NCBI GenBank assembly: GCA_032128415.1
Contig: JAQBGW010000096.1
Location: forward strand, 29,019 to 93,018
Direction: 5' to 3'
Length of the DNA stretch: 64,000 bases
Source of the DNA: Ga0077527 sp032128415
GTDB lineage: Bacteria > Pseudomonadota > Gammaproteobacteria > Burkholderiales > SG8-41
The notes under the pieces are model-generated. The model was not told the origin of the DNA. It searched no databases and was given only the letters and a program-made list of their open reading frames with translations. Position 1 is the stretch's first letter. Every line of letters starts with the position of its first letter. The position numbers and the translations under genes were made by a program. Below, one piece after another: positions 7,227-16,306 of this stretch.

Positions 7227-10100
7227 TTACGCCGAGTAAAACCTGTATGCATTCCGCCCCTGGTCTTTGGCGCGGTACATCGCAAGGTCGGCGTGCTTGA
7301 GCAGTGTTGGGGCATCTTCACCATTGCCGGGAAAGATGCTGATGCCGATGCTGGCGGTCACGTTGCATTCACTGCCCGATAACGTGAAGCTGCCCATTAA
7401 CGTATTAATCAGCTTTTGAGCCACGCTGCCGATCAACGCCGTATCAGAGACATTCTCGATCAACACGACAAATTCATCGCCGCCGAGCCGTGCCACGGTG
7501 TCACTGGTGCGCAACTGCCCTGTCAGCCGCCGCGCAACTTCACACAACAACACATCGCCAGCTTCATGACCCAGCTTATCGTTGATTGGCTTGAAGTGGT
7601 CGAGGTCGATAAACATAACTGCCAAACCCTGACTGCCGCGCCGCGCCTGTGTCAGCACATGCTCCAGCCGTTGGTTGAACATCATACGATTCGGCAGTTT
7701 GGTCAACGCGTCGTGAGCAGCCACGAATTGAAGTTTCTCCTCCGCCTCCCGGCGACCCATGTACTGCCCGATTTGCCGGCCGATCGACTCTGCCGTCCCG
7801 ATCAACGATTTCTCGGATTCATGCGCACTGCGCTGATAAAACTCCATGACTCCAACCACTTCGCCACCGCGTAATAGCGGAAATGCAAATGCGCCTTGCA
7901 ACCCCACCTCCGCAATCAAAATTGCGCGATTGGATCCCGGTGCTTGAGAAACGTTGGAAATCCATACCGCGGCGCCGGAAGCATAGGTGCGACGGACCAA
8001 GCCCTCATGCTCTACGGGCTTCGGTTTAAACACCCGCTGCTTGCTGTCCTCAACGAAGGCCTGTAACTCGGGCATGTCTGCACCCCAAGTGGCGGCGCAC
8101 TTCAAACCCTGGGCATCGCGATCCCATATCCAGGCGAGCCCGAACTCCCAACTCATGTTGTGACAAATGATCTCAATGATTTTCGGAAACAGCTCGACCA
8201 GGTTTTTTTCTTCGGCCAGCACACGAGTCACCGCGTATTCCATGGTACGCCGCAATTCCTCCTGTTTGCGATCGGTGATGTCTTCGACGACGTTGACAAA
8301 ATAGTCCGTGCTGCCGTCCTTGCCACAGACTGCAGAGACGGTGCGCCGCACCCATAACACCCTGCCGTCCTTGCGCACCAGACGGCTATCGATGAACGAG
8401 GCAGCGTCGCGTACCGGCTCACCAGGTCGCGTATCAGTCCGCCCATCTTCTGCTGAGATAACGCGGCGACCAACCAGTTTCGCCTTGGCATACCCGAGCA
8501 TGTCCAGGAATTTCTGGTTGGCGTCGATCATGACACCATCCAGATCTACCGTAACAATGCCTACGGCAGCATTGTCGAACAATGCGCGAAAGCGCTGCTC
8601 TGTCGCCTTGCGCTCGGTAACATCAACAATGGTGCCGATCAATCCCGCGACACTGCCGTCCCCATCCTTGTAAATCGCCTTGTAGTAGACGGCATCCAGC
8701 GACTGGCCTTGCGGGGTTGTGATGATGGTCTCATATTGCTGACTGCCCCCGCTGCGCCACAATGCTTGATCCATAGCATGCAGGCGGTCGGCAATTTCCG
8801 GTTGATGCGGATATAGATCGTGCACGGTCTTGCCGATAAAGGATTGGCGCGGCAACCCGAACAACGTCTCCCACGCTTTATTGACGCCGATGTAACGACC
8901 ATCCGTGCCTTTGAAGAAAATTGGATTGGGAATAACTTCGATCAGCTCACGCGTCCGGCGCTGCTCCTCGATCAATCGCGCTTCGCTTGCACGAAAATCA
9001 GCCGTCGCGCGATTTGCCCACTCGATCGCATGCGCGCGCGCGGACAGCAATGCCCGCGCCAAGCCTGCCAGCAGCAGACTGACTGTCATTCCAATCAACA
9101 TGACGGCCCATGGCAACCAGCGCTGAGTAGCCGTGCCGAAAAACCCCGGGTGCGCAGTGAAATATATATCCCAACGGCGCCCCCCCACCTCCAGGCTGGA
9201 CTCGTGCCGCAGCTTGTCCGCCGCCCCGCTGGTCGCAGCAGTCGGCACGGGCTCCGCGATCAACCGGTTGCTGTCGAACAGCAGATTCTTTGCTGACGGC
9301 GTTTCGCGAACTGGTGTGCCCCTGGCCGGGCCGGCGTCGTGAATGCGGATGTGCAACTGGTTCAGATCCGTCTCCCTGAATAACCTGCGCATGACATCTA
9401 TGACAAGAAAAGACGCGCTAATCACGCCCGAGAACGCAGCGCGACGTTCCTCGGTGGTCGCGATGGGTGCGCCTTTCGCGTATATCGGCAGGCGCATGAC
9501 AATTCCCGGGTACCGGTCCGGGTCCAGCGCCAGTGCAATCGGCCCCGATGCCGCCAGCTGACCGGAGTCACGGACGCGGTTCAGCGCATCCAGACGGATC
9601 TGGTCTCCTGCCAGATCCAGGCCCAGTACGGCCTCATTTCCGGCCCGTGGGGCGAAATAACGGACCACTACATATTCGTCGCGCTCCCCGAGCGGCTTGA
9701 TCTTGAAGTTGCTCTCACCGGCCCGGCGCGCCGCCGCTTCAAATGCCGTTCGTTGATCGGCGGTGAAGTACTGCGCGTAATGTATGACCCGGATCCCAGG
9801 ATAACGGCGTTCCAACTCAAGCCCCGTGACATACCCCGTGAACGTTTTTCCGGAGAAGCCATCACCGGTGGCATGATGCAGCGCGCGCGCGCCGGCCAGC
9901 ACATCCGCATAACTGTTAATACGGAATTCGATTGAGGCGTGGGCATCCGTCGCGACAACCATGAACCGCTCCGCAACCTCCCGATCCATTTGTATGCGCG
10001 TCACGTTCCAGGCCAGCGCGGACAACAACAGGCTGACGCCAAGAACGATCCATGCGATCGATCTGCGTTGCTGCTCCAGAATTGCGCTCCAAAAATTCAA
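7227..10100 (-). CDS. Membrane diguanylate cyclase: CHASE-PAS-PAS-GAF-GGDEF
   Basis: Sensor enzyme expected to make cyclic di-GMP from two GTP. It is 957 residues. TM1 is at about 15-32, then a periplasmic CHASE domain to about 310, TM2 at about 330-352, PAS 1 (IPNPIFFKGTDGRYIGVNKAWE), PAS 2 (DNAAVGIVTVDLDGVMIDAN), a GAF domain and a C-terminal GGDEF domain. The active site ARLGGDEFVVL is intact near residue 872. RTSD lies exactly five residues before it and forms an inhibitory I-site, so product inhibition is likely. No EAL domain follows. The start is a TTG with GGGAGGGG 3-10 bases upstream, one of the best ribosome-binding sites in the region. The CHASE ligand is unknown. Confidence 0.92.
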   Translation of the reverse strand: MNFWSAILEQQRRSIAWIVLGVSLLLSALAWNVTRIQMDREVAERFMVVATDAHASIEFRINSYADVLAGARALHHATGDGFSGKTFTGYVTGLELERRYPGIRVIHYAQYFTADQRTAFEAAARRAGESNFKIKPLGERDEYVVVRYFAPRAGNEAVLGLDLAGDQIRLDALNRVRDSGQLAASGPIALALDPDRYPGIVMRLPIYAKGAPIATTEERRAAFSGVISASFLVIDVMRRLFRETDLNQLHIRIHDAGPARGTPVRETPSAKNLLFDSNRLIAEPVPTAATSGAADKLRHESSLEVGGRRWDIYFTAHPGFFGTATQRWLPWAVMLIGMTVSLLLAGLARALLSARAHAIEWANRATADFRASEARLIEEQRRTRELIEVIPNPIFFKGTDGRYIGVNKAWETLFGLPRQSFIGKTVHDLYPHQPEIADRLHAMDQALWRSGGSQQYETIITTPQGQSLDAVYYKAIYKDGDGSVAGLIGTIVDVTERKATEQRFRALFDNAAVGIVTVDLDGVMIDANQKFLDMLGYAKAKLVGRRVISAEDGRTDTRPGEPVRDAASFIDSRLVRKDGRVLWVRRTVSAVCGKDGSTDYFVNVVEDITDRKQEELRRTMEYAVTRVLAEEKNLVELFPKIIEIICHNMSWEFGLAWIWDRDAQGLKCAATWGADMPELQAFVEDSKQRVFKPKPVEHEGLVRRTYASGAAVWISNVSQAPGSNRAILIAEVGLQGAFAFPLLRGGEVVGVMEFYQRSAHESEKSLIGTAESIGRQIGQYMGRREAEEKLQFVAAHDALTKLPNRMMFNQRLEHVLTQARRGSQGLAVMFIDLDHFKPINDKLGHEAGDVLLCEVARRLTGQLRTSDTVARLGGDEFVVLIENVSDTALIGSVAQKLINTLMGSFTLSGSECNVTASIGISIFPGNGEDAPTLLKHADLAMYRAKDQGRNAYRFYSA

Positions 10101-10154
10101 ATACCCCTCCCGCTTTAGGATTTGAATGATAAGCCAGCTTCTATCGATACAGGT

Positions 10155-11027
10155 TCAGCGCTCCACGTCGAAAGCCGTGTCGCCATCAACGACCGGCGCG
10201 CCAGTCGCGCGCACCGCGCCAAAATCGAAAAGTTCACGATCCAGCAGATGTGAAGGGCGGATATTTTGAATGCTGGTGAGCAGCGTCTCGACACGCCCGG
10301 GATACTTTTTCTCCCACTCCTGCAACAACGCCTTCACTTCCTTGCGCTTAAGAGTTTCCTGCGATCCGCACAATGTGCAGGGAATGATCGGAAATTGTCG
10401 CAGCTCCGCATAGGCTTGAAGGTCTTTCTCTTCACAGTATGCCAGCGGCCGGATCACCACATTGCGTCCGTCGTCCGATACCAGCTTTGGCGGCATCGTT
10501 TTCAACTTGCCACCATAGAACATGTTCAGAAAAAATGTTTCCAGAATGTCGTCACGGTGGTGTCCCAGCGCAATCTTGGTCGCACCCAGCTCCTGCGCGA
10601 CGCGATAAAGCACGCCGCGGCGCAGCCGTGAACACAGTGAACACATGGTCTTGCCTTCGGGAATTACCCGTTTGACGATGCTGTAGGTGTCCTGCTCCTC
10701 AATGCGGAACGGCACGCCGAGTTTCGTCAGGTAATCCGGCAGCACATGTTCGGGAAACCCCGGCTGTTTTTGATCCAGATTGACCGCGACGATATCGAAT
10801 GAGATCGGCGCACGACTGCGCAGATGCAACAGAATGTCGAGCAGCGCATAGCTGTCCTTGCCGCCAGACAGACACGCCATGACCTTGTCGCCGTCGCGAA
10901 TCATGTCGAAGTCGGCGATAGCCTGCCCCGTCAGTCGGCGCAGACGCTTGGCAAGTTTGTTCGACTCGAAGGCCGCCTTGCGCTCCCGATTGCTGTGCGG
11001 GGTAATGTGTATGACTTGAGTATCCAT
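10155..11027 (-). CDS. ttcA: tRNA 2-thiocytidine synthetase TtcA
   Basis: Adds sulfur to C32 of certain tRNAs to make 2-thiocytidine, using ATP and an iron-sulfur cluster. It is 290 residues. The PP-loop SGGKDS is at 54-59, the first cysteine pair lies in MCSLCSRLRRG near 131, and a further pair is in CTLCGSQE near 222, all typical of TtcA. The start ATG 11027 opens MDTQVIHITPHSNRERKAAFE, a common betaproteobacterial start. It lies between the diguanylate cyclase and a pteridine-reductase-like gene on the same strand; no functional link is obvious. Confidence 0.95.
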   Translation of the reverse strand: MDTQVIHITPHSNRERKAAFESNKLAKRLRRLTGQAIADFDMIRDGDKVMACLSGGKDSYALLDILLHLRSRAPISFDIVAVNLDQKQPGFPEHVLPDYLTKLGVPFRIEEQDTYSIVKRVIPEGKTMCSLCSRLRRGVLYRVAQELGATKIALGHHRDDILETFFLNMFYGGKLKTMPPKLVSDDGRNVVIRPLAYCEEKDLQAYAELRQFPIIPCTLCGSQETLKRKEVKALLQEWEKKYPGRVETLLTSIQNIRPSHLLDRELFDFGAVRATGAPVVDGDTAFDVER

Positions 11028-11103
11028 AATCTACTTTGCCTGAAAATCGGAGCTGCCACCCGAAAAGTTAACGGGTGTCCCCGCTCATTCGTTTACCGCT
11101 ATA

Positions 11104-11853
11104 TCACAACGCGATGCTGCGCCCACCATCGACAACCAGGATCTGCCCCGTTACGTACGGCGCCGTCATCAAATATTCAACAGCCGTGGCGATGTCGTCA
11201 GGCTCACCGGTGCGCTTGAGCAGGGTCTGGTTGACGATGCGTTGACGCTCGATATCGTTCTGCCACGCCGCATCTTCAGGCCACAGCACGGTACCGGGCG
11301 ACACGCCGTTCACTCGCACTTGCGGGCCAAGTTCACGCGCGAGTGACCGGGTCAACGCCAGCAGGCCGCCCTTGGCAACGTTATAGACCACATGGTTCTT
11401 CATCGGCAGTTCGGCGTGAATGTCGATGATGTTGATAATAACGCCCTGTGACTTGCGCAGCTCTGGCGCTGCTGCCTGAGACAGGAACAGCGGCGCTTTC
11501 AGGTTGGCGCCGATCAATTCGTCCCAGGCACGTTCATCGATCGCGCCGACCGGCGTGGCGTAAAAGCTCGATGCGTTGTTGACCAGCCCATCGATCTTGC
11601 CGAACGCCGACACTGCATCCTTGACCAGTTGCGGCAGCGCACCCGGCGCCAGCAGATCTGCACGCGTCAACGCCACCGACCCCGCGCGCAAACCGTTCAA
11701 TTCCTGCTGTAACGCATGGGCCTCTTCCGAGGCATTGCGGTAATGCACCAGCACGCTCGCGCCTGCCGCATGCAGTCGTCGGCAAATGGCCGCGCCGACG
11801 CGTCGCGCGCCCCCGGTCACCAGTACCGCTTTGCCGCTCAGTGCGGTGCTCAT
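11104..11853 (-). CDS. folM: Pteridine reductase-like short-chain dehydrogenase (FolM type)
   Basis: NADPH-dependent reductase of the SDR family. VLVTGGARRVGAAICRRLH carries the TGGxRRxG cofactor loop that separates pteridine reductases (FolM/PTR1) from most SDRs. The catalytic YNVAKGG (YxxxK) follows, and the C-terminus VTGQILVVDGGRS is standard. Likely role: reduction of dihydromonapterin or dihydrofolate/biopterin. ATG 11853 gives 249 residues; a GTG 15 bases upstream (11868) is also possible and neither has a strong ribosome-binding site. It diverges from the MidA-like gene at 11942. Confidence 0.8.
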   Translation of the reverse strand: MSTALSGKAVLVTGGARRVGAAICRRLHAAGASVLVHYRNASEEAHALQQELNGLRAGSVALTRADLLAPGALPQLVKDAVSAFGKIDGLVNNASSFYATPVGAIDERAWDELIGANLKAPLFLSQAAAPELRKSQGVIINIIDIHAELPMKNHVVYNVAKGGLLALTRSLARELGPQVRVNGVSPGTVLWPEDAAWQNDIERQRIVNQTLLKRTGEPDDIATAVEYLMTAPYVTGQILVVDGGRSIAL

Positions 11854-11941
11854 CGCCGGGCGATCCACCGCGACCGGGGTTCGCGATTTAATTCAGGTGG
11901 TATCACGTAATCCATTGTTTATTTTATCGTATTATTCCCCG

Positions 11942-13102
11942 ATGACCCTTGCGCAGCAGAATCCCGGACTGCCCATACCATCCGCTGCCGCGCTGGAATT
12001 AAGTGCGCGGCTGCATGCCCTGATCTGCAAAGACATCGCTGCGGCCGGCGGCTGGATCAGTTTTGCGCGTTACATGGATCTCGCACTCTATGCGCCGGGG
12101 TTCGGCTATTACAGCGCGGGCAGCCGCAAACTCGGGCCCGCTGGCGATTTCGTCACCGCGCCGGAACTCTCGGCGCTGTTCGGCCGCACACTCGCGCGGC
12201 AACTGTCAGAGCTGTTGCGGCAGGGCTTGCCTGACATTCTTGAGCTCGGCGCGGGCAGCGGCGCGTTGGCCGCGGTGTTACTCACTGAACTGGCAGCGCT
12301 CGATCGTCTGCCGGAAAGATATGCCATTCTCGAATTGAGCGCGGATTTGCGTGAACGCCAGCGCCAGCATCTGCTGCAGGTTGTGCCGCATCTTGCAGAC
12401 CGCTTGCAATGGCTGGATGCACTGCCGGAACAATTCTCCGGCGTGATTCTGGGTAACGAAGTCTTGGACGCCGTGCCTGCGCAGCGCATCCGTGTCGACG
12501 ACGGCGCCATTGACGAACTCGGCGTGAGCGTAATCGAGCATGAACTGGTGTGGGCACAACAGCCGGCCTCAGACACGCTGGCCGCCGCCGTGAGCGCGCT
12601 GGCTCTGCCCGATGATTACGAAACGGAATTAAATCCAGCAGCCGCCGCACTGGTGGGTGATCTCGCGCAGCGGCTGACGCGCGGCGCATTGCTGTTCATC
12701 GACTACGGTTTTCCGGCGCACGAGTTCTACCACCCACAGCGCAATCGCGGCACGCTGATGTGCCACTACCGCCATCACGCCCATGCCGATCCCTTCCTGT
12801 GGGTGGGATTGCAGGACATCACTACGCACGTCGATTTCAGCGCAATCGCGCGCGCCGATACCGGGCTTGATCTGCTCGGCTACACCGGCCAGGCGCAGTT
12901 TCTGATCAACTGCGGCATCACCGAACTGCTGGCCGAGGTGCCGGCAGACGATGCCGCGCGTTACGCGCCGCTCGCAGCGCAGGTGCAGAAGCTGCTGTCG
13001 CCGGCTGAAATGGGGGAACTGTTCAAAGTCATCGTACTCGGCCGCGGTGTCACTGTTCCGCTGCTGGGATTCCGCCACGGCGATCGTTCACACACGCTGT
13101 AA
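11942..13102 (+). CDS. MidA/NDUFAF7-like SAM-dependent methyltransferase (DUF185)
   Basis: Class I methyltransferase of the family that includes mitochondrial NDUFAF7, which methylates an arginine of a complex I subunit. It is 386 residues. Diagnostic stretches are ISFARYMDLALYAPGFGYYS, GDFVTAPELSALFGRTLARQL and the SAM-binding LELGAGSGALA, then GVILGNEVLDAVP and IDYGFPAHEFYHPQR. ATG 11942 is chosen because the domain begins soon after; the open frame runs further back, through the promoter region shared with folM. The bacterial substrate is not known from sequence. Confidence 0.9.
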   Translation: MTLAQQNPGLPIPSAAALELSARLHALICKDIAAAGGWISFARYMDLALYAPGFGYYSAGSRKLGPAGDFVTAPELSALFGRTLARQLSELLRQGLPDILELGAGSGALAAVLLTELAALDRLPERYAILELSADLRERQRQHLLQVVPHLADRLQWLDALPEQFSGVILGNEVLDAVPAQRIRVDDGAIDELGVSVIEHELVWAQQPASDTLAAAVSALALPDDYETELNPAAAALVGDLAQRLTRGALLFIDYGFPAHEFYHPQRNRGTLMCHYRHHAHADPFLWVGLQDITTHVDFSAIARADTGLDLLGYTGQAQFLINCGITELLAEVPADDAARYAPLAAQVQKLLSPAEMGELFKVIVLGRGVTVPLLGFRHGDRSHTL

Positions 13103-13230
13103 CCCACCCGCCGGTTTCCGTTATTATCTATCGATCCCTACAAGACACATGACGCCGTTCGGGCTGGATTTATCAAAGCCTCATCATCTTTCGACAGGAT
13201 CAAGGCAAGCAAAACGGTTTATCGCTAATT

Positions 13231-13893
13231 GTGAATAGCTCCATAATCAAGTCGATACTGACTGCCGCTGTACTGGTGACTACCCAAGCCTGCGCGGCGG
13301 ATGCACCTACCGTGGCACAAGTGCAATATCAGTGGTCACAGAGCCCGCATGGCCGCATGCTTGAGCGCATCCTGCCGCCGTCGCTAGCACCTGCGCAATT
13401 GCCCGAGCCACAATCGCCGGGCGCGAACTTGGCCGCGCGCTACTGCGTGCAATGCCACTATCTGCCCAATCCGCATATGCACACGGCCGCGCGCTGGCAA
13501 CCCATCATTGAACGCATGGTGTGGCGCATGCAGGGCAGGGGCAACATGGGCGCGCTGATGAAGGACATGATGGCCGACGTTCAAGCGCCGACTGACAGTG
13601 AAGCTGCAACGCTGGCCGCCTATCTCGGAAAACACGCGCAAAAGGAAATCGACCCGCAGCATCCGGCCTTGAGCACCACCGCCGGACAGATGTACAGCAT
13701 CGCCTGTTCGCAATGTCATGCACTGCCGGATCCGCAACGTCACACGGCGCGCGAGTGGCCGGATGTCGTCAAGCGCATGCAGAGCCACATGGCCTGGGCC
13801 AACACGGTCGTCGGCATCAGCGCGCTGCGCACCAACCCGGTACTGGAAACAGCGGAGATCGTGCGCCTGCTGCAGCGCTATGCGCGGAAATAA
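13231..13893 (+). CDS. Periplasmic diheme cytochrome c
   Basis: Secreted electron carrier or sensor with two covalent hemes. A signal peptide covers about residues 1-22 (IIKSILTAAVLVTTQACA). Heme motifs CVQCH (72-76) and CSQCH (159-163) each begin a similar block: CHxLPxPxxHTAxxWxxxxxRM. The protein therefore looks like an internal duplication of a roughly 85-residue unit. The start is GTG 13231 with no clear ribosome-binding site; no nearer start preserves the signal peptide. It stands alone between the methyltransferase and a convergent dioxygenase-like gene, so its redox partner cannot be named. Confidence 0.85.
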   Translation: MNSSIIKSILTAAVLVTTQACAADAPTVAQVQYQWSQSPHGRMLERILPPSLAPAQLPEPQSPGANLAARYCVQCHYLPNPHMHTAARWQPIIERMVWRMQGRGNMGALMKDMMADVQAPTDSEAATLAAYLGKHAQKEIDPQHPALSTTAGQMYSIACSQCHALPDPQRHTAREWPDVVKRMQSHMAWANTVVGISALRTNPVLETAEIVRLLQRYARK

Positions 13894-13905
13894 TCAGGGC
13901 GCGCA

Positions 13906-14469
13906 CTAAGCCTGCACCAACGTCAGATCAAACCTCGCCTGCCAAACGCCCAGCGCATCACGGCGCAGCGTTGCCTGCAATGCTTCAGGAATGTCGCGTT
14001 CAGATCCAAAATAGAGTTGGGTGACCAGCGCCGCATGGCCAGGGTGGCTGACGCGGTAATGAATATGGCGCGGGCGGCCCGGATATTCGCCGGGCAGAAT
14101 AGTCGAATAGCGGTACTGCCCCGCGCCATCCGCCGTCAGGCGGGCGCGCAGCAAGCAGCGTTGATCATCTCGCGCACCGCCGACCTGCGTGTATTCGCCA
14201 CGCGCATCCGCTTGCCAGACTTCCACGCGCGCGCCGGCCAGCGGCGCGCAGCTTGGTAAACCGGTGACGCGACCGGTGACTATCAATTTTTCTGCGCCAC
14301 CGCTACCACTCGCGCACAATTCACCGCTTGCCGGCGCGCCGCTTTTGTAATACGGCCCTAGCGTATCGCGCGGTGTCACCCTGCATTGTTGCGCCAGCGC
14401 AGTCCACGGCGCCGCGCACAGGCCCAGACCGGCCAATATCAACCGCCGCTTCTGCGCTGACAGCCTCAT
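13906..14469 (-). CDS. Secreted intradiol ring-cleavage dioxygenase-like protein
   Basis: 187 residues with a signal peptide (RLILAGLGLCAAPWTALAQ). The fold matches the core of intradiol dioxygenases: DTLGPYYKSGAP (Tyr ligand region), VTGRVTGLPSCAPLAGARVEVWQADARGEY and the HxH iron-ligand motif RPRHIHYRVSHPGH. Cytoplasmic catechol and protocatechuate enzymes lack a signal peptide, so this belongs to the exported branch of unknown substrate. Start ATG 14469 is chosen because the signal peptide begins there. The frame extends upstream only through the 51-bp repeat copied from the GST gene end. There is no ribosome-binding site of its own, consistent with past coupling to an upstream gene. Confidence 0.8.
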   Translation of the reverse strand: MRLSAQKRRLILAGLGLCAAPWTALAQQCRVTPRDTLGPYYKSGAPASGELCASGSGGAEKLIVTGRVTGLPSCAPLAGARVEVWQADARGEYTQVGGARDDQRCLLRARLTADGAGQYRYSTILPGEYPGRPRHIHYRVSHPGHAALVTQLYFGSERDIPEALQATLRRDALGVWQARFDLTLVQA

Positions 14470-14517
14470 GTTCAAACTTTCGGTACCGCCATGCCGCGCT
14501 GCACTGCGGGGCGAGCC
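14467..14517 (-). repeat. 51-bp direct repeat, left copy (GST 3' end remnant)
   Basis: Identical to 18098-18148 at 48 of 51 bases and in the same orientation. On the minus strand it still encodes ARPAVQRGMAVPKV and a stop, the last residues of the GST at 18103-18726, followed by AAC and the dioxygenase ATG. Together with the right copy it brackets the MCE operon. It looks like an integration or recombination scar. Confidence 0.85.
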
Positions 14518-15018
14518 GGGTAGCACGACAATACGAGTTCCCTTCATTTTTCTCTCCCTGGACAGACGTCCGGTACCGGCGCAAACCGGTTGCCGCTACG
14601 CAATGTTTTTGTTCAGCGTCTCAGACTAACGGAAAATCCGGATGGGGTCAGCACTACGTTGACGCCGAGCGGGATCCGTTACGGTGAAATTGTCCGACGG
14701 CAGGCGCTTCGACAGGCGCGTTTAAGAGTCAATCTGTTGCTTGGCTCAGATTTGACTGGCACTACGAAGTTGCCGAATGGCCTGTAGCGCAAGAACGTTG
14801 CGAATGCGGTGGCGATGTCTGGCGACTGTCCGGTGCCCGGCGGGCTACTTTGCAAGTGCCGCTTGCTAGCCCTTTCTGCTATCGTTGCCGTCTTTGTTCC
14901 GGGGCCAACGACCCGGACAGCAACTTGGCAGAGGCGCGATGCGGCAAGCGGTGAATCCGATAAGAGTGCGTCTTGATACGATGGCGTTGCCCGCTCGTTC
15001 GAGAAAAGCGTTGCGCCA
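14518..15018. other. 501-base region without a supported gene
   Basis: Between the left direct repeat and the MCE permease gene. Short frames exist on both strands but none shows a recognisable domain, a ribosome-binding site or a coding-like composition. It should contain the promoter of the MCE operon, but no convincing -35/-10 pair was found. No known repeat or RNA was recognised. Confidence 0.5.
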
Positions 15019-15819
15019 GTGAATGGCTTGACCGACTGGCTGGCCATGCAAGGTCGCGGATTCTCCGATCGGCTCGATGCTTGGGTGCGCGTATTCCGAT
15101 TCGCCTACATCGCCATCGTCGGCGTATTCTCGCCGTCCACCTACAACAAGGCAACTCGGCTGGTGGTGGAAAAGCAAATCTACTTCAGTGCCTGGCAGAT
15201 TCTGTCCGGATTCACTGCGTTCGCGGCGCTATTCAGTTTGCTGATCATTCAGATCATTGCCGCGACCGGGCGCACATACGGGTTGAACGAGTATGCACTC
15301 GAACTGATCGTACGCGTTCTTGTTCTCGAAATTCTGCCACTGATGACCGCGCTGTTCCTCGCCCTGCGCACAGGCGCGGCGATCAACACCGAGGTGGCAC
15401 TGATGAAAATCCAGAATGAGCTTGACGCACTGCAACGCGTCGGCGTCGATCCGCTGCGCCTTGAATTGCTGCCGCGCGTGATCGGTGGCACAGTATCGGC
15501 ACTGGCTCTGACCGCGGTCAATGTCGTTGTTGCGCTCTTGCTCACATATCTGCTGGTCATTGAATTTAATCCCTGGACTTTGACCAGTGGCGATTTCACT
15601 CGCATGATCGGAAAGGTGTTCGATATGCCGGCGCTGATGGTGTTGTGGGCGAAGACGCTGGCATTTGGGTTCGCGGTGACGGTGATTCCGATTTCGGAGG
15701 GGTTGAGCATTCCGCAAAAAATGTTCTATGCGCCCATCTCCGTCTTGCGTGGCATGGTCCGGCTGTTTTTCGCGCTGATGCTGATCGAAGCGTTAGCGCT
15801 CGCTGTCCTTTACGTGTAA
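15019..15819 (+). CDS. MlaE/YrbE-type ABC permease of an MCE lipid-transport system
   Basis: Inner-membrane permease, 266 residues, about five membrane segments (for example LSGFTAFAALFSLLIIQIIA, LIVRVLVLEILPLMTALFLAL, LALTAVNVVVALLLTYLLVI). The cytoplasmic coupling region NELDALQRVGVDPLRLELLPRV matches the MlaE motif (EQIDALxxxGxxPxxxLxxPR). Such permeases move phospholipids or other hydrophobic molecules with an ATPase and an MCE protein. The start is GTG 15019 with a weak ribosome-binding site. First gene of a four-gene operon: the next starts 4 bases after the stop. Confidence 0.85.
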   Translation: MNGLTDWLAMQGRGFSDRLDAWVRVFRFAYIAIVGVFSPSTYNKATRLVVEKQIYFSAWQILSGFTAFAALFSLLIIQIIAATGRTYGLNEYALELIVRVLVLEILPLMTALFLALRTGAAINTEVALMKIQNELDALQRVGVDPLRLELLPRVIGGTVSALALTAVNVVVALLLTYLLVIEFNPWTLTSGDFTRMIGKVFDMPALMVLWAKTLAFGFAVTVIPISEGLSIPQKMFYAPISVLRGMVRLFFALMLIEALALAVLYV

Positions 15820-15823
15820 TTGC

Positions 15824-16306
15824 ATGAATACGTCAAACGAAAAATCCACAGCGATTGAGCGTGTTGTCCTGGTCTCAAATGATGCCGAGCGCCGCCAATT
15901 TATTGAAGCGCATCCACACGCCGTTTTGGTGTCGGATAGCCTGCCGTTACGTGCAAATCTTTCCGTGATTGAAAACATCACAGTTGCGCTGCAATTTAGT
16001 ACCGACAGGTATATCGGCGAGGACAGTGACGCGGCCTGGGAACTGCTGAATCTGGTCAGTTTTTCCGGGTGCGCAGAGCGGCGCGACCCCGATTTGACCT
16101 ACGAGGAACGCTTCGTTGCCAAGCTGCTGCGGGTCATCGTGCTTGCGCCGTCTATAATCCTGATCGACCGTCCTGCGCAACTCTTGCCGGACAGCAACTA
16201 TCCTTTTTTCCTTAACAAGCTGTTACTCGCGCTCGACGGGCGATTCGAGCAGTGCTTGATCCTGGACTACACATGGAACGCCCCTCTGTACAACAGCCCC
16301 GCGTAA
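15824..16306 (+). CDS. Degenerate ABC ATPase of the MCE operon (no Walker A)
   Basis: 160 residues that align in order with the second half of MlaF-like ATPases: NLSVIENITVALQF (46-58) with the region after the Q-loop, LTYEERFVAKLLR (91-103) in place of the LSGGQ signature, and IILIDRP (111-117) in place of Walker B with its catalytic Glu replaced by Arg. The H-loop position reads DYTW. The P-loop domain of about 80 residues is absent, and the permease stop lies 4 bases upstream, so it is not hidden in another frame. As written it cannot be a normal ATPase. It may be a structural subunit, a decaying gene, or a partner of an ATPase encoded elsewhere. It overlaps the next gene by 34 bases. Confidence 0.7.
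   Translation: MNTSNEKSTAIERVVLVSNDAERRQFIEAHPHAVLVSDSLPLRANLSVIENITVALQFSTDRYIGEDSDAAWELLNLVSFSGCAERRDPDLTYEERFVAKLLRVIVLAPSIILIDRPAQLLPDSNYPFFLNKLLLALDGRFEQCLILDYTWNAPLYNSPA

Noticed and set aside
14679..15047. 122-codon minus-strand frame before the MCE operon
   Set aside because: No domain, no ribosome-binding site, and it overlaps the start of the MlaE-like gene. Left as unassigned DNA.
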